From an uncultured Lachnospiraceae bacterium (GTDB taxonomy: Bacteria > Bacillota > Clostridia > Lachnospirales > Lachnospiraceae), in contig CACXGR010000140.1 in NCBI GenBank assembly GCA_902767235.1, positions 1 to 5,578 of the forward strand: a stretch of DNA of 5,578 nt, read 5' to 3'. The position numbers and the translations under genes were made by a program. The stretch's first letter is position 1. Every line of letters begins with the position of its first letter. Of this stretch, positions 1 to 5,578 are shown in pieces. A model generated the notes under the pieces. That model was not told the origin of the DNA, ran no database searches, and worked only from the letters and a program-made list of their open reading frames with translations.

Positions 1-17
1 CGAAAGGGCGGCGGAAT

Positions 18-24
18 GGAGAGG
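18..24 (+). promoter_or_regulatory. Ribosome binding site for the MBL-fold hydrolase
   Basis: GGAGAGG contains GGAG six bases ahead of the ATG at 28. The in-frame ATG at 16 has only AAAGGG (3-8) in front of it, a weaker match. This site favours the downstream start, which gives a protein beginning MKKIELG. Confidence 0.55.
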
Positions 25-27
25 AAT

Positions 28-678
28 ATGAAAAAGATAGAGCTCGGCTGTTATGTGATCGGAATGGTCCAGACCAATTTTTACTACCTGCACAGGGAAG
101 GGGAGAAGGAGACGATCGTCTTTGATCCCGCCGACTACGGCAGAGAGATCTATGAGGAGCTCACAAGGAAGGGGCTTGAAATCAAAGCGATCTTTCTGAC
201 CCACGGCCACTTTGACCACATCCTGGGCGTTGCCGCGCTCAGGGAGGCCAGCGGCGCACCCGTATACGCGAGTGAGCTGGAGAGGGACCTGCTCGCAGAT
301 CCCGATCTCAATACGTCCTCCCAGCTGCGCCGCGCCTGCACACTGGAGGCGGACCATTATCTGAAGGACGGAGAAAAAGTGACGGAAGCCGGCATCACTA
401 TGCGCATGATCTCCACGCCCGGGCACACAGAGGGCAGCTGCTGCTATTATATCGAAGGCAGCGAGACAGGCGGCGATCCGATCCTGATCAGCGGCGATAC
501 GCTCTTCGAGGGGTCTGTCGGCCGCACGGACCTGCCGACGGGAAGCATGCATGAGATCGTGGAATCGATCCGGACGAAGCTGTATATACTGCCGGACAGC
601 ACGCAGGTCTATACCGGACACGGCGGATCTACGTCGATCGGGTATGAGAAGAAGAACAATTTCTTTGTGACGGCGTGA
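28..678 (+). CDS. MBL-fold metallo-hydrolase, glyoxalase II-like
   Basis: This is a single-domain metallo-beta-lactamase-fold hydrolase of 216 residues, the usual size of the small YqgX/glyoxalase-II-like group. Numbered from the ATG at 28, the dinuclear metal site is complete: THGHFDH (58-64) supplies His59, His61, Asp63 and His64; TPGHTEGS (130-137) supplies His133; SGDTLF (155-160) supplies the bridging Asp157; and YTGHG (195-199) supplies His198. GRTDL (165-169) is also typical of the group. There is no signal peptide or membrane segment, so it is probably cytoplasmic. Family members hydrolyse thioesters such as S-lactoylglutathione or related compounds, but the substrate here cannot be read from the sequence; other members have been assigned different hydrolase roles. 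An in-frame ATG at 16 would add four residues (MERN). The gene ends 60 bases before hemZ on the same strand with no terminator between, so co-transcription is likely. The promoter lies outside the window. Confidence 0.93.
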   Translation: MKKIELGCYVIGMVQTNFYYLHREGEKETIVFDPADYGREIYEELTRKGLEIKAIFLTHGHFDHILGVAALREASGAPVYASELERDLLADPDLNTSSQLRRACTLEADHYLKDGEKVTEAGITMRMISTPGHTEGSCCYYIEGSETGGDPILISGDTLFEGSVGRTDLPTGSMHEIVESIRTKLYILPDSTQVYTGHGGSTSIGYEKKNNFFVTA

Positions 679-697
679 GCGTTGATCGATCAAAACA

Positions 698-713
698 GCC
701 CGGGAGACCGGGC
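698..713 (+). repeat. GC-rich hairpin between the hydrolase gene and hemZ
   Basis: GCCCGG (698-703) and CCGGGC (708-713) form a perfect 6-bp stem closed by GAGA, which fits the GNRA tetraloop class. No run of T follows, so it is not a standard intrinsic terminator. It could stabilise or mark a processing point in a shared mRNA, but that role is inference. Confidence 0.6.
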
Positions 714-738
714 CGGGAAACCGAAGTAAGAACTGAAA

Positions 739-2217
739 ATGATAGCGGTTGTAAATAAAGAATTATACAGATATGAAATACACTCTCTCCTGAAGGCTTT
801 TTATCCGAAGGAGACAGTCAAAGTATTTATCGGAGAGCCGGACATTAGGAAGTATCCTGAACCGGCTTTTTTGCGTGCGCAGTTCGGGGAGGATCACATC
901 GAGATGACCCTTGATCCCGCGGGCGCGCCGGATGCGGCCTTAAAGAGCGGGATCACATTGTCGCGGCAGGCGCCGGAGGGCATCCTCTTTAACGAAAAGA
1001 GCCCGGCGCTCAAGACAGCGGCCAAGCATCTGCTCTATGAGCTGCTGTCCGAATTTACGGGAGAAAAGCTCCCCTGGGGGGAACTGATCGGGATCCGCCC
1101 CACAAAGATCGCCATGAACAGACTGCGGGCGGGGGATACGCCCGGCCAGGCTGCGGCATATATGGAGAGAGAACACCTTGTGAGCGGTCAGAAGGCGGCG
1201 CTGGCCGCTGAGATCGCAGACCGGGAGAGGAGGATCCTTTCAAAGATCCATTATGAGGATGGATACAGCCTTTACGTCGGCATTCCCTTCTGTCCCACGA
1301 CCTGTCTCTACTGTTCCTTCACTTCCTTCCCACTGTCCTCATGGAGAGAAAGGGTGGATCTTTATCTGGATACACTTGAGCGGGAAATGGAAGCCAGTGC
1401 GCCCCTTATGGAGGGCAGGATACTGGATACGCTCTACATCGGAGGCGGCACACCCACCACACTGGAGCCGGAGCAGTCGGAGCGGCTGATCCGTATGATC
1501 AGGCAGTATTTTGACCTGGGATCGCTGCAGGAGTTTACCGTGGAAGCGGGGCGGCCTGACAGCATCACAGAGGAAAAGCTGGCTGTGCTCAGGGCAAACG
1601 GCGTCAGCAGGATCAGCGTCAATCCGCAGACGATGCTGGACAGAACGCTGAAGTTCATCGGAAGGCAGCACAGCGCGTCTGACACCGAGAAAGCGTTCAG
1701 GATGGCCAGAGAGGCCGGTTTCGACAATATAAACATGGACATCATACTGGGCCTTCCCGGTGAAACACAGGACGATGTGCAGTACACGATCGACAGGATC
1801 ACAGAACTGGGCCCGGATGATCTGACGGTGCACTCCCTGGCGGTCAAGAGAGCTTCGAAGCTGGCCCGATGGATCGAACAGAACGGATTTTCCTCCATTA
1901 ACAACACCGACGGCAGTATGGCGATCGCTGCAGCGGGTGCCGCGGAAATGGGAATGCATCCCTATTACCTGTACCGGCAGAAGAATATGTCCGGCAACTT
2001 TGAGAACGTCGGATATGCCAAAGAGGGGAAGGCCGGGATCTACAACATCCTGATCATGGAGGAAAAGCAGTCGATCCTGGCGCTGGGAGCAGGCAGTATT
2101 TCCAAAGGCGTCTTTGCGGGCGGGAGAATAGAGCGCTGCGACGACGCCAAGGAAGTGGAGGTCTATATCGATCACATCGAAGAAATGATCGAAAGAAAGA
2201 GGAAGCTGTTCGGCTGA
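739..2217 (+). CDS. hemZ: Coproporphyrinogen III dehydrogenase-like radical SAM protein HemZ
   Basis: The 492-residue product matches the HemZ branch of the HemN/HemW radical SAM superfamily in length and layout. An N-terminal region of about 170 residues, absent from HemW, carries the HemZ-typical string LPWGELIGIRPTK (111-123). The radical SAM core begins at GIPFCPTTCLYC (181-192), where Cys185, Cys189 and Cys192 would hold the 4Fe-4S cluster. SAM-binding elements follow: YIGGGTPT (233-240), FTVEAGRPD (266-274), NPQTM (295-299) and DIILGLPGE (334-342). The HemZ-like YYLYRQKNMSGN lies at 409-420. Family members are linked to oxygen-independent oxidation of coproporphyrinogen III to protoporphyrinogen IX, but the true substrate in anaerobic clostridia is uncertain and no other haem gene is visible here. 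The enzyme should be cytoplasmic. The ATG at 739 has only weak purine-rich sequence ahead of it (AAGTAAGAA, 724-732), so translation may be modest or coupled. No terminator follows the stop. Confidence 0.93.
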   Translation: MIAVVNKELYRYEIHSLLKAFYPKETVKVFIGEPDIRKYPEPAFLRAQFGEDHIEMTLDPAGAPDAALKSGITLSRQAPEGILFNEKSPALKTAAKHLLYELLSEFTGEKLPWGELIGIRPTKIAMNRLRAGDTPGQAAAYMEREHLVSGQKAALAAEIADRERRILSKIHYEDGYSLYVGIPFCPTTCLYCSFTSFPLSSWRERVDLYLDTLEREMEASAPLMEGRILDTLYIGGGTPTTLEPEQSERLIRMIRQYFDLGSLQEFTVEAGRPDSITEEKLAVLRANGVSRISVNPQTMLDRTLKFIGRQHSASDTEKAFRMAREAGFDNINMDIILGLPGETQDDVQYTIDRITELGPDDLTVHSLAVKRASKLARWIEQNGFSSINNTDGSMAIAAAGAAEMGMHPYYLYRQKNMSGNFENVGYAKEGKAGIYNILIMEEKQSILALGAGSISKGVFAGGRIERCDDAKEVEVYIDHIEEMIERKRKLFG

Positions 2218-2226
2218 AAAATATTC

Positions 2227-2256
2227 TTGCAAATTGGAAGACAACTATGTTATAGT
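2227..2256 (+). promoter_or_regulatory. Sigma-A-type promoter for topA-codY
   Basis: A -35 element TTGCAA (2227-2232) is separated by 18 bases from a -10 element TATAGT (2251-2256). The TG at 2248-2249 makes an extended -10. Transcription would begin near 2263, giving a leader of about 137 bases before topA. It starts only 9 bases after the hemZ stop, so topA-codY need not depend on the upstream unit. Confidence 0.7.
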
Positions 2257-2313
2257 ACCCGATGTTTGTCCGGTTTGGGCGCGACGATTCTTACAAAATA
2301 CCGCGCATGAACA

Positions 2314-2328
2314 AATTGACCGACAATT
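2314..2328 (+). promoter_or_regulatory. Degenerate CodY-box-like palindrome
   Basis: AATTGACCGACAATT is an inverted repeat (AATTG/CAATT around a 5-base centre) that agrees with the CodY consensus AATTTTCWGAAAATT at 11 of 15 positions. It lies about 50 bases downstream of the predicted transcription start, where bound CodY could act as a roadblock on its own operon. Four mismatches is common by chance in AT-rich sequence, so this is a weak call. Confidence 0.25.
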
Positions 2329-2388
2329 CGGCGCGGCTTACGGAAGGCCTTATGAAGCCCCGGACAGCTCAATAATAAGAACGATGAT

Positions 2389-2395
2389 GTGAGGT
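2389..2395 (+). promoter_or_regulatory. Ribosome binding site for topA
   Basis: GTGAGGT stands just ahead of the ATG at 2400, with GAGG ending six bases upstream of the start. It supports this start codon, as does the conserved Toprim opening that follows ten residues later. Confidence 0.6.
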
Positions 2396-2399
2396 AGAA

Positions 2400-4517
2400 A
2401 TGGCAGCAGCACGCAGGCGCAAACATAATCTCGTGATCGTGGAGTCACCGGCCAAGGTCAAGACGATCAAGAAGTTTCTCGGCTCCAACTACGAAGTGAC
2501 GGCAAGCTACGGACATGTCAGGGATCTTCCCAAGAGCAGAATGGGCATAGATGTGGATAACGATTATGAGCCCAAATATATCACGATCCGCGGCAAGGGT
2601 GAACTGCTGGCGGATCTCAGAAAGAAGGTCCGCAAAGCCGACCGCATCTATCTGGCGACGGACCCTGACCGAGAGGGAGAGGCGATCTCATGGCATCTCG
2701 TGGCCGCGCTCAAGCTGGACGAGATGAAGGACAAAGAGGTCTACAGGATCACATTCAACGAGATCACCAAGAAGGCGGTCACGGAGTCACTCAAGAATGC
2801 CAGGAGCATTGACATGAACCTTGTGGATGCCCAGCAGACCAGGAGGATCCTGGACAGAGTAGTGGGATACAAGATCTCCCCGCTTCTGTGGGAAAAGGTC
2901 AAAAGAGGCCTTTCCGCCGGCAGAGTGCAGTCCGTGGCACTGCGCATGATCGGCGACAGGGAAGAAGAGATCAACGCTTTTATCCCCAGGGAGTACTGGA
3001 CGCTGGATGCGATTCTCGACGTGGAGGGGCAGGATTCACCTGTCACCGTACACTACTACGGAAGACGCGCCGGTGAAGACGGAAAACCGGTCAAGGAAGA
3101 ACTGGCCAGGGAAGAAGAGGTCACCGCGATCACGGATGCTCTGAGGAAAGCTCCGTTCAAGGTGGACGAAGTCAAGCGGTCCGAGAGGAGCAGAAAAGCC
3201 CCTCTTCCCTTTACGACTTCCACACTGCAGCAGGATGCGAGCAGGGCCTTAAACTTTTCCACGCAGAAGACGATGCGCATAGCACAGCAGCTCTATGAAG
3301 GCGTGGAGATCAAGGGGAGCGGCACCGTGGCGCTGATCACGTATCTGAGAACGGACAGCACGCGTGTCTCCGACGAAGCACAGGCGGCAGCCGCGGCTTA
3401 TATAAGCAAAAAATACGGAGATCAGTACCTCATGGGCGACGAGAGGAGCGGAAAGAGCGATGCCAAGATCCAGGATGCGCATGAAGCGATCAGGCCCACA
3501 AATCTGGAGCTTTTGCCCGCATCCATCAAGGAATCCCTCTCCAGGGACCAGTACCGCCTCTACCAGCTGATCTGGAAGCGCTTCCTGGCCAGCAGGATGA
3601 GCGCAGCCAGATACCAGAACATGCAGGTCCGTGTCGCCGCCGGCGATGACTATCTTTTTACAGCTTCGGCGTCCAGACTGATCTTCGACGGATTTCTCAG
3701 CGTCTACAATCAGGACGAGAGCGCGGACAAAGCGGCGGATCTCAAGATCGACCTGACGCGCGACAGCGTCCTCTCGCTTCGGGAATTTGACGGGAAGCAG
3801 CACTTCACGCAGCCTGCTCCGCACTATACCGAAGCCTCTCTGGTCAAGGCGCTGGAAGAACAGGGGATCGGACGTCCCAGCACCTACGCCCCTACGATCA
3901 CCACGATCCTGGCCAGGCACTATATCGTCAAGGAGGATAAGAACCTCTATATGACGGAACTGGGAGAAGTCGTCAATTCGATGATGAAGAAAGCCTTCCC
4001 CACCATCGTGGACCCGGACTTCACCGCCCAGATGGAGGGCCTTCTTGACGGCGTCGCAGAGGGAAGCGTCAAGTGGAAGACCGTGATCAGAAACTTTTAC
4101 CCGGATCTGGACGAGGCGGTCAGACAGGCGGAGATCGATCTGGAAAAGGTCAAGATCGCGGATGAAGAGACGGACGAAGTCTGTGAGAACTGCGGCAGGA
4201 ATATGGTGATCAAGTACGGACCCCACGGCAAGTTTCTCGCCTGCCCGGGATTTCCGGAGTGTCACAACACAAAGCCGTATTATGAGAAGATCGGCGTGAG
4301 CTGTCCCAAATGCGGCAAGGATATCGTCATTAAGAAAACAAAGAAGGGCCGCAAGTATTACGGATGTATGGGAAATCCGGAGTGCGATTTCATGAGCTGG
4401 CAGAAACCCTCCGGCAAAAAGTGCCCCCGCTGCGGAGGCATGATGCTGGAGAAGGGAAACCGGCTGGTGTGTGCAGACAGAGACTGCGGATATGTGGAAA
4501 ACAAACCGGAAGAGTGA
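2400..4517 (+). CDS. topA: DNA topoisomerase I (type IA)
   Basis: The 705-residue product is a complete type IA topoisomerase, which relaxes negatively supercoiled DNA by nicking one strand through a 5'-phosphotyrosine link and passing the other. The Toprim domain starts at LVIVESPAKVKTI (11-23), with Glu15, and carries the metal-binding DPDREGE (88-94). LSAGRVQSVAL (171-181) is the conserved central-domain motif. The active-site tyrosine is Tyr315 in TYLRTDSTR (314-322), with Arg317 beside it. EQGIGRPSTYAPTI (487-500) is a further family hallmark. The C-terminus has three four-cysteine zinc ribbons: Cys595/598/615/621, Cys635/638/656/662 and Cys675/678/691/696; the last has shorter spacing between its final pair. 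Length and domain order are normal for Firmicutes. It has its own promoter and is followed by codY with no terminator, a neighbour pair known from Bacillus and clostridia. Nothing appears broken or transferred. Confidence 0.98.
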   Translation: MAAARRRKHNLVIVESPAKVKTIKKFLGSNYEVTASYGHVRDLPKSRMGIDVDNDYEPKYITIRGKGELLADLRKKVRKADRIYLATDPDREGEAISWHLVAALKLDEMKDKEVYRITFNEITKKAVTESLKNARSIDMNLVDAQQTRRILDRVVGYKISPLLWEKVKRGLSAGRVQSVALRMIGDREEEINAFIPREYWTLDAILDVEGQDSPVTVHYYGRRAGEDGKPVKEELAREEEVTAITDALRKAPFKVDEVKRSERSRKAPLPFTTSTLQQDASRALNFSTQKTMRIAQQLYEGVEIKGSGTVALITYLRTDSTRVSDEAQAAAAAYISKKYGDQYLMGDERSGKSDAKIQDAHEAIRPTNLELLPASIKESLSRDQYRLYQLIWKRFLASRMSAARYQNMQVRVAAGDDYLFTASASRLIFDGFLSVYNQDESADKAADLKIDLTRDSVLSLREFDGKQHFTQPAPHYTEASLVKALEEQGIGRPSTYAPTITTILARHYIVKEDKNLYMTELGEVVNSMMKKAFPTIVDPDFTAQMEGLLDGVAEGSVKWKTVIRNFYPDLDEAVRQAEIDLEKVKIADEETDEVCENCGRNMVIKYGPHGKFLACPGFPECHNTKPYYEKIGVSCPKCGKDIVIKKTKKGRKYYGCMGNPECDFMSWQKPSGKKCPRCGGMMLEKGNRLVCADRDCGYVENKPEE

Positions 4518-4573
4518 TGCTGCGATCTGATCCGTGATCGGATGGAGCGGAAAGCGAATTATCAGGAAAGGCC

Positions 4574-4579
4574 AGGTGG
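4574..4579 (+). promoter_or_regulatory. Ribosome binding site pointing to a TTG start for codY
   Basis: AGGTGG matches the AGGTG part of the extended anti-Shine-Dalgarno complement, and its AGG lies seven bases before the in-frame TTG at 4584. The in-frame ATG at 4542 has no purine-rich sequence at a useful distance. This site decides the start chosen for codY. Confidence 0.5.
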
Positions 4580-4583
4580 CAAA

Positions 4584-5393
4584 TTGAACAGGTCTCAGAC
4601 GATCGGCAATGTCAAATTGCTGGATAACACTAGAAAAATCGAAAGACTTCTTCACAACAATGATACCGGAAAGGTAGTATTCAGCGATATATGCAGGGTG
4701 ATGAGCGATGTCCTCGAATCCAACATCCTTGTGATCAGCAAGAAAGGAAAAGTGCTCGGTTTCGGAGAGTACAGTGAGATCCCGGTCCTGGGCGATCTGA
4801 TCACGGATCAGGTCGGAACATTTATCGACCACGCGCTCAACGAGAGATTTCTGGGCGTGCTCTCGACCAACGAGAACGTGAACCTGGGGACACTGGGATT
4901 TATCCGTGAGCGGGATTGCGACAATACGGGGATCATCGCTCCCATCGAGATCGCAGGCGAGAGACTGGGAACTGTCTTCATCTACAAGAACGACGCGGGA
5001 TTTGATATCGACGATATCATCCTGTGCGAGTACGGCACGACCGTGGTCGGCCTGGAGATGCTCAGAGCCGTGACCGAGGAGACCGCGGAAGAGAACCGGA
5101 AGATCAGCGTCGTCAAATCCGCCATCAATACGCTCAGCTATACGGAGATGCATGCGATCGTGCATATCTTCGAGGAACTGAGCGGCACGGAGGGCATCCT
5201 TGTCGCCAGCAAGATCGCGGATAAGGCAGGGATCACCAGAAGCGTCGTGGTCAATGCGCTCAGAAAGTTTGAGTCGGCGGGCGTGATCGAGTCCCGCTCG
5301 TCCGGCATGAAGGGCACATATATCAAGGTGCTCAACGACGCCATCTACGGGGAACTGCGGGAGCTCAAAAAGCAGGTGGAGCCGGAGAACTGA
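4584..5393 (+). CDS. codY: GTP-sensing transcriptional pleiotropic repressor CodY
   Basis: CodY is the cytoplasmic DNA-binding regulator that represses amino-acid uptake, biosynthesis and other stationary-phase genes when GTP, and in many species branched-chain amino acids, are plentiful. From the TTG at 4584 the protein has 269 residues, close to the usual 257-260. The N-terminal GAF domain spans roughly residues 12-140 (KLLDNTRKIERLL through GERLGTVFIYK). A linker helix follows (EYGTTVVGLEML, 149-160). The winged helix-turn-helix is nearly the family consensus: VASKIADKAGITRSVVVNALRKFESAGVIESRS (207-239 in outline), then GMKGTYIKVLN (241-251). The effector-binding stretch around residues 65-98 resembles clostridial rather than Bacillus CodY. 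A start at the ATG at 4542 would give 283 residues with an N-terminal tail not expected for the family. No promoter is visible after topA, so it is probably transcribed with topA and ends at the terminator at 5442-5475. Confidence 0.95.
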   Translation: MNRSQTIGNVKLLDNTRKIERLLHNNDTGKVVFSDICRVMSDVLESNILVISKKGKVLGFGEYSEIPVLGDLITDQVGTFIDHALNERFLGVLSTNENVNLGTLGFIRERDCDNTGIIAPIEIAGERLGTVFIYKNDAGFDIDDIILCEYGTTVVGLEMLRAVTEETAEENRKISVVKSAINTLSYTEMHAIVHIFEELSGTEGILVASKIADKAGITRSVVVNALRKFESAGVIESRSSGMKGTYIKVLNDAIYGELRELKKQVEPEN

Positions 5394-5441
5394 CCGCTGT
5401 GGTACGCAGATCCTTATATGACAAAACATGAAAAAAGAGAG

Positions 5442-5475
5442 AAGTTCGCGCAAGAAACACTTGTGCGAACTTTTT
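5442..5475 (+). terminator. Intrinsic terminator of the topA-codY unit
   Basis: AAGTTCGCGCAAG (5442-5454) pairs with CTTGTGCGAACTT (5460-5472) in a 13-bp stem with one G-U pair and an AAACA loop, followed by a T-run (5471-5475). An A-run at 5431-5436 would give the opposite strand a delayed T-run, so it may also work in the reverse direction. Confidence 0.92.
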
Positions 5476-5478
5476 GCT

Positions 5479-5507
5479 TGTGTTAATATTCTAATGTTGC
5501 GTAATAT
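5479..5507 (+). promoter_or_regulatory. Possible promoter for the next transcript
   Basis: TTGTGT (5479-5484) and TAATAT (5502-5507) are 17 bases apart. Each matches the sigma-A consensus only partly (3 of 6 and 4 of 6). A second option uses TTGTGC (5461-5466) and TAATAT (5484-5489), also 17 apart. The AT-rich stretch directly after a terminator fits a promoter, but the exact elements are uncertain and the downstream gene lies outside the window. Confidence 0.35.
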
Positions 5508-5510
5508 TAA
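5483..5510. repeat. AT-rich perfect inverted repeat
   Basis: TTAATATT (5483-5490) and AATATTAA (5503-5510) are perfect 8-base arms around a 12-base spacer. Allowing one bulged G (5511), GTG (5480-5482) and CAC (5512-5514) extend the pairing to 11 bp. It overlaps the possible -10 element and could be an operator for a dimeric regulator; the regulator is not identifiable. Confidence 0.55.
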
Positions 5511-5578
5511 GCACGCATTTTCGGCATATACCGGTGCTCTACCCGGGCTCTGACCCGGCAGGGTGGTAGCGAACCTTC
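5511..5578 (+). other. Structured GC-rich sequence, possible 5' leader, cut by window end
   Basis: After the AT-rich repeat the sequence turns GC-rich and foldable. GCAC (5511-5514) can pair with GTGC (5534-5537), enclosing CGG/CCG (5522-5524/5531-5533). CCGGG (5543-5547) pairs with CCCGG (5554-5558) around a 6-base loop, and this sits inside CTACC (5539-5543)/GGTAG (5565-5569), although the two pairings share C5543. AGGGTGGTAGCG (5560-5571) resembles the T-box core AGGGTGGNACCG with one mismatch. There is too little room after the terminator for a T-box stem I. No coding start is seen. It could be the beginning of an mRNA leader or small RNA. Confidence 0.35.

Larger units (their letters stand above)
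2263..2399 (+). promoter_or_regulatory. topA 5' leader rich in inverted repeats
   Basis: The leader carries several perfect inverted repeats. GTCCGG (2268-2273) can pair with CCGGAC (2360-2365), enclosing the rest. CCGCGC (2301-2306) can pair with GCGCGG (2331-2336), with AATTG/CAATT (2314-2318/2324-2328) inside it. GGCTT (2335-2339) can pair with AAGCC (2355-2359). A competing pairing is GCGCG (2279-2283) with CGCGC (2302-2306). No hairpin is followed by a T-run, so transcription attenuation is not evident. I recognise no known riboswitch class. That the leader regulates anything is inference; the repeats themselves are plain in the sequence. Confidence 0.35.

Noticed and set aside
2210..2240. 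Possible terminator after hemZ
   Set aside because: Only a three-base AGC/GCT stem can be drawn near the stop codon and no T-run follows, so read-through into topA remains possible.
1339..2244. 301-codon open frame on the - strand opposite hemZ
   Set aside because: It is also in register with the sense codons of a well-supported radical SAM gene and is explained by the same codon avoidance.
4518..4545. Cluster of GATC tetramers and a CGATC/GATCG inverted repeat between topA and codY
   Set aside because: GATC is frequent throughout the window because of GAT and ATC codon use. The 5-bp stem is short with an 8-base loop and no T-run.
3249..5453. 734-codon open frame on the - strand across topA and codY
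   Set aside because: It runs codon-on-codon opposite two clearly recognised genes. Both avoid TTA, CTA and TCA codons, which removes stops from that antisense frame. Its translation shows no recognisable domain and its start lies in the terminator.
5511..5570. tRNA-like string GGGTAGAGCACCGG on the - strand
   Set aside because: No acceptor stem, anticodon arm or GGTTCAAATCC-type T arm can be placed at proper distances.
5507..5578. - strand frame entering from the window edge and ending RARVEHRYMPKMRA, faintly like the RARVEH motif of IS5-type transposases
   Set aside because: Only 23 sense codons are visible, the frame stops ten residues after VEH begins, where a transposase would continue, and the Y-R-E-K/R spacing does not fit. 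It could be revisited with downstream sequence.

Overview
The window reads as ordinary chromosomal core sequence from a member of the Firmicutes, class Clostridia, most likely Lachnospiraceae or a close relative. Three things suggest this: a CodY protein of clostridial type placed directly behind topA, an anaerobe-type HemZ radical SAM protein, and a moderately GC-rich genome that avoids TTA, CTA and TCA codons. The genus cannot be fixed from the sequence alone. All four protein genes lie on the + strand.

Layout: (1) 28-678, a glyoxalase-II-like metallo-beta-lactamase-fold hydrolase; (2) 679-738, a 60-base gap holding a GC-rich hairpin but no terminator; (3) 739-2217, hemZ, a radical SAM protein of the coproporphyrinogen dehydrogenase family; (4) 2218-2399, a gap with a good sigma-A-type promoter and a leader rich in inverted repeats, including a degenerate CodY-box-like palindrome; (5) 2400-4517, topA, DNA topoisomerase I; (6) 4584-5393, codY, the global nutritional repressor, probably starting at a TTG codon behind a good Shine-Dalgarno sequence; (7) 5442-5475, a strong intrinsic terminator; (8) 5476-5578, a possible promoter with an AT-rich perfect inverted repeat, then GC-rich hairpins and a T-box-like string that runs off the window.

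The hydrolase and hemZ look co-transcribed from upstream of the window. topA and codY form a second unit with its own promoter and a shared terminator, which ties DNA supercoiling control to nutrient sensing. No mobile element, CRISPR array or tRNA/rRNA gene was found. I do not see a clearly new system in the coding part. The points most worth a second look are the topA-codY leader and the unexplained structured end after the terminator.
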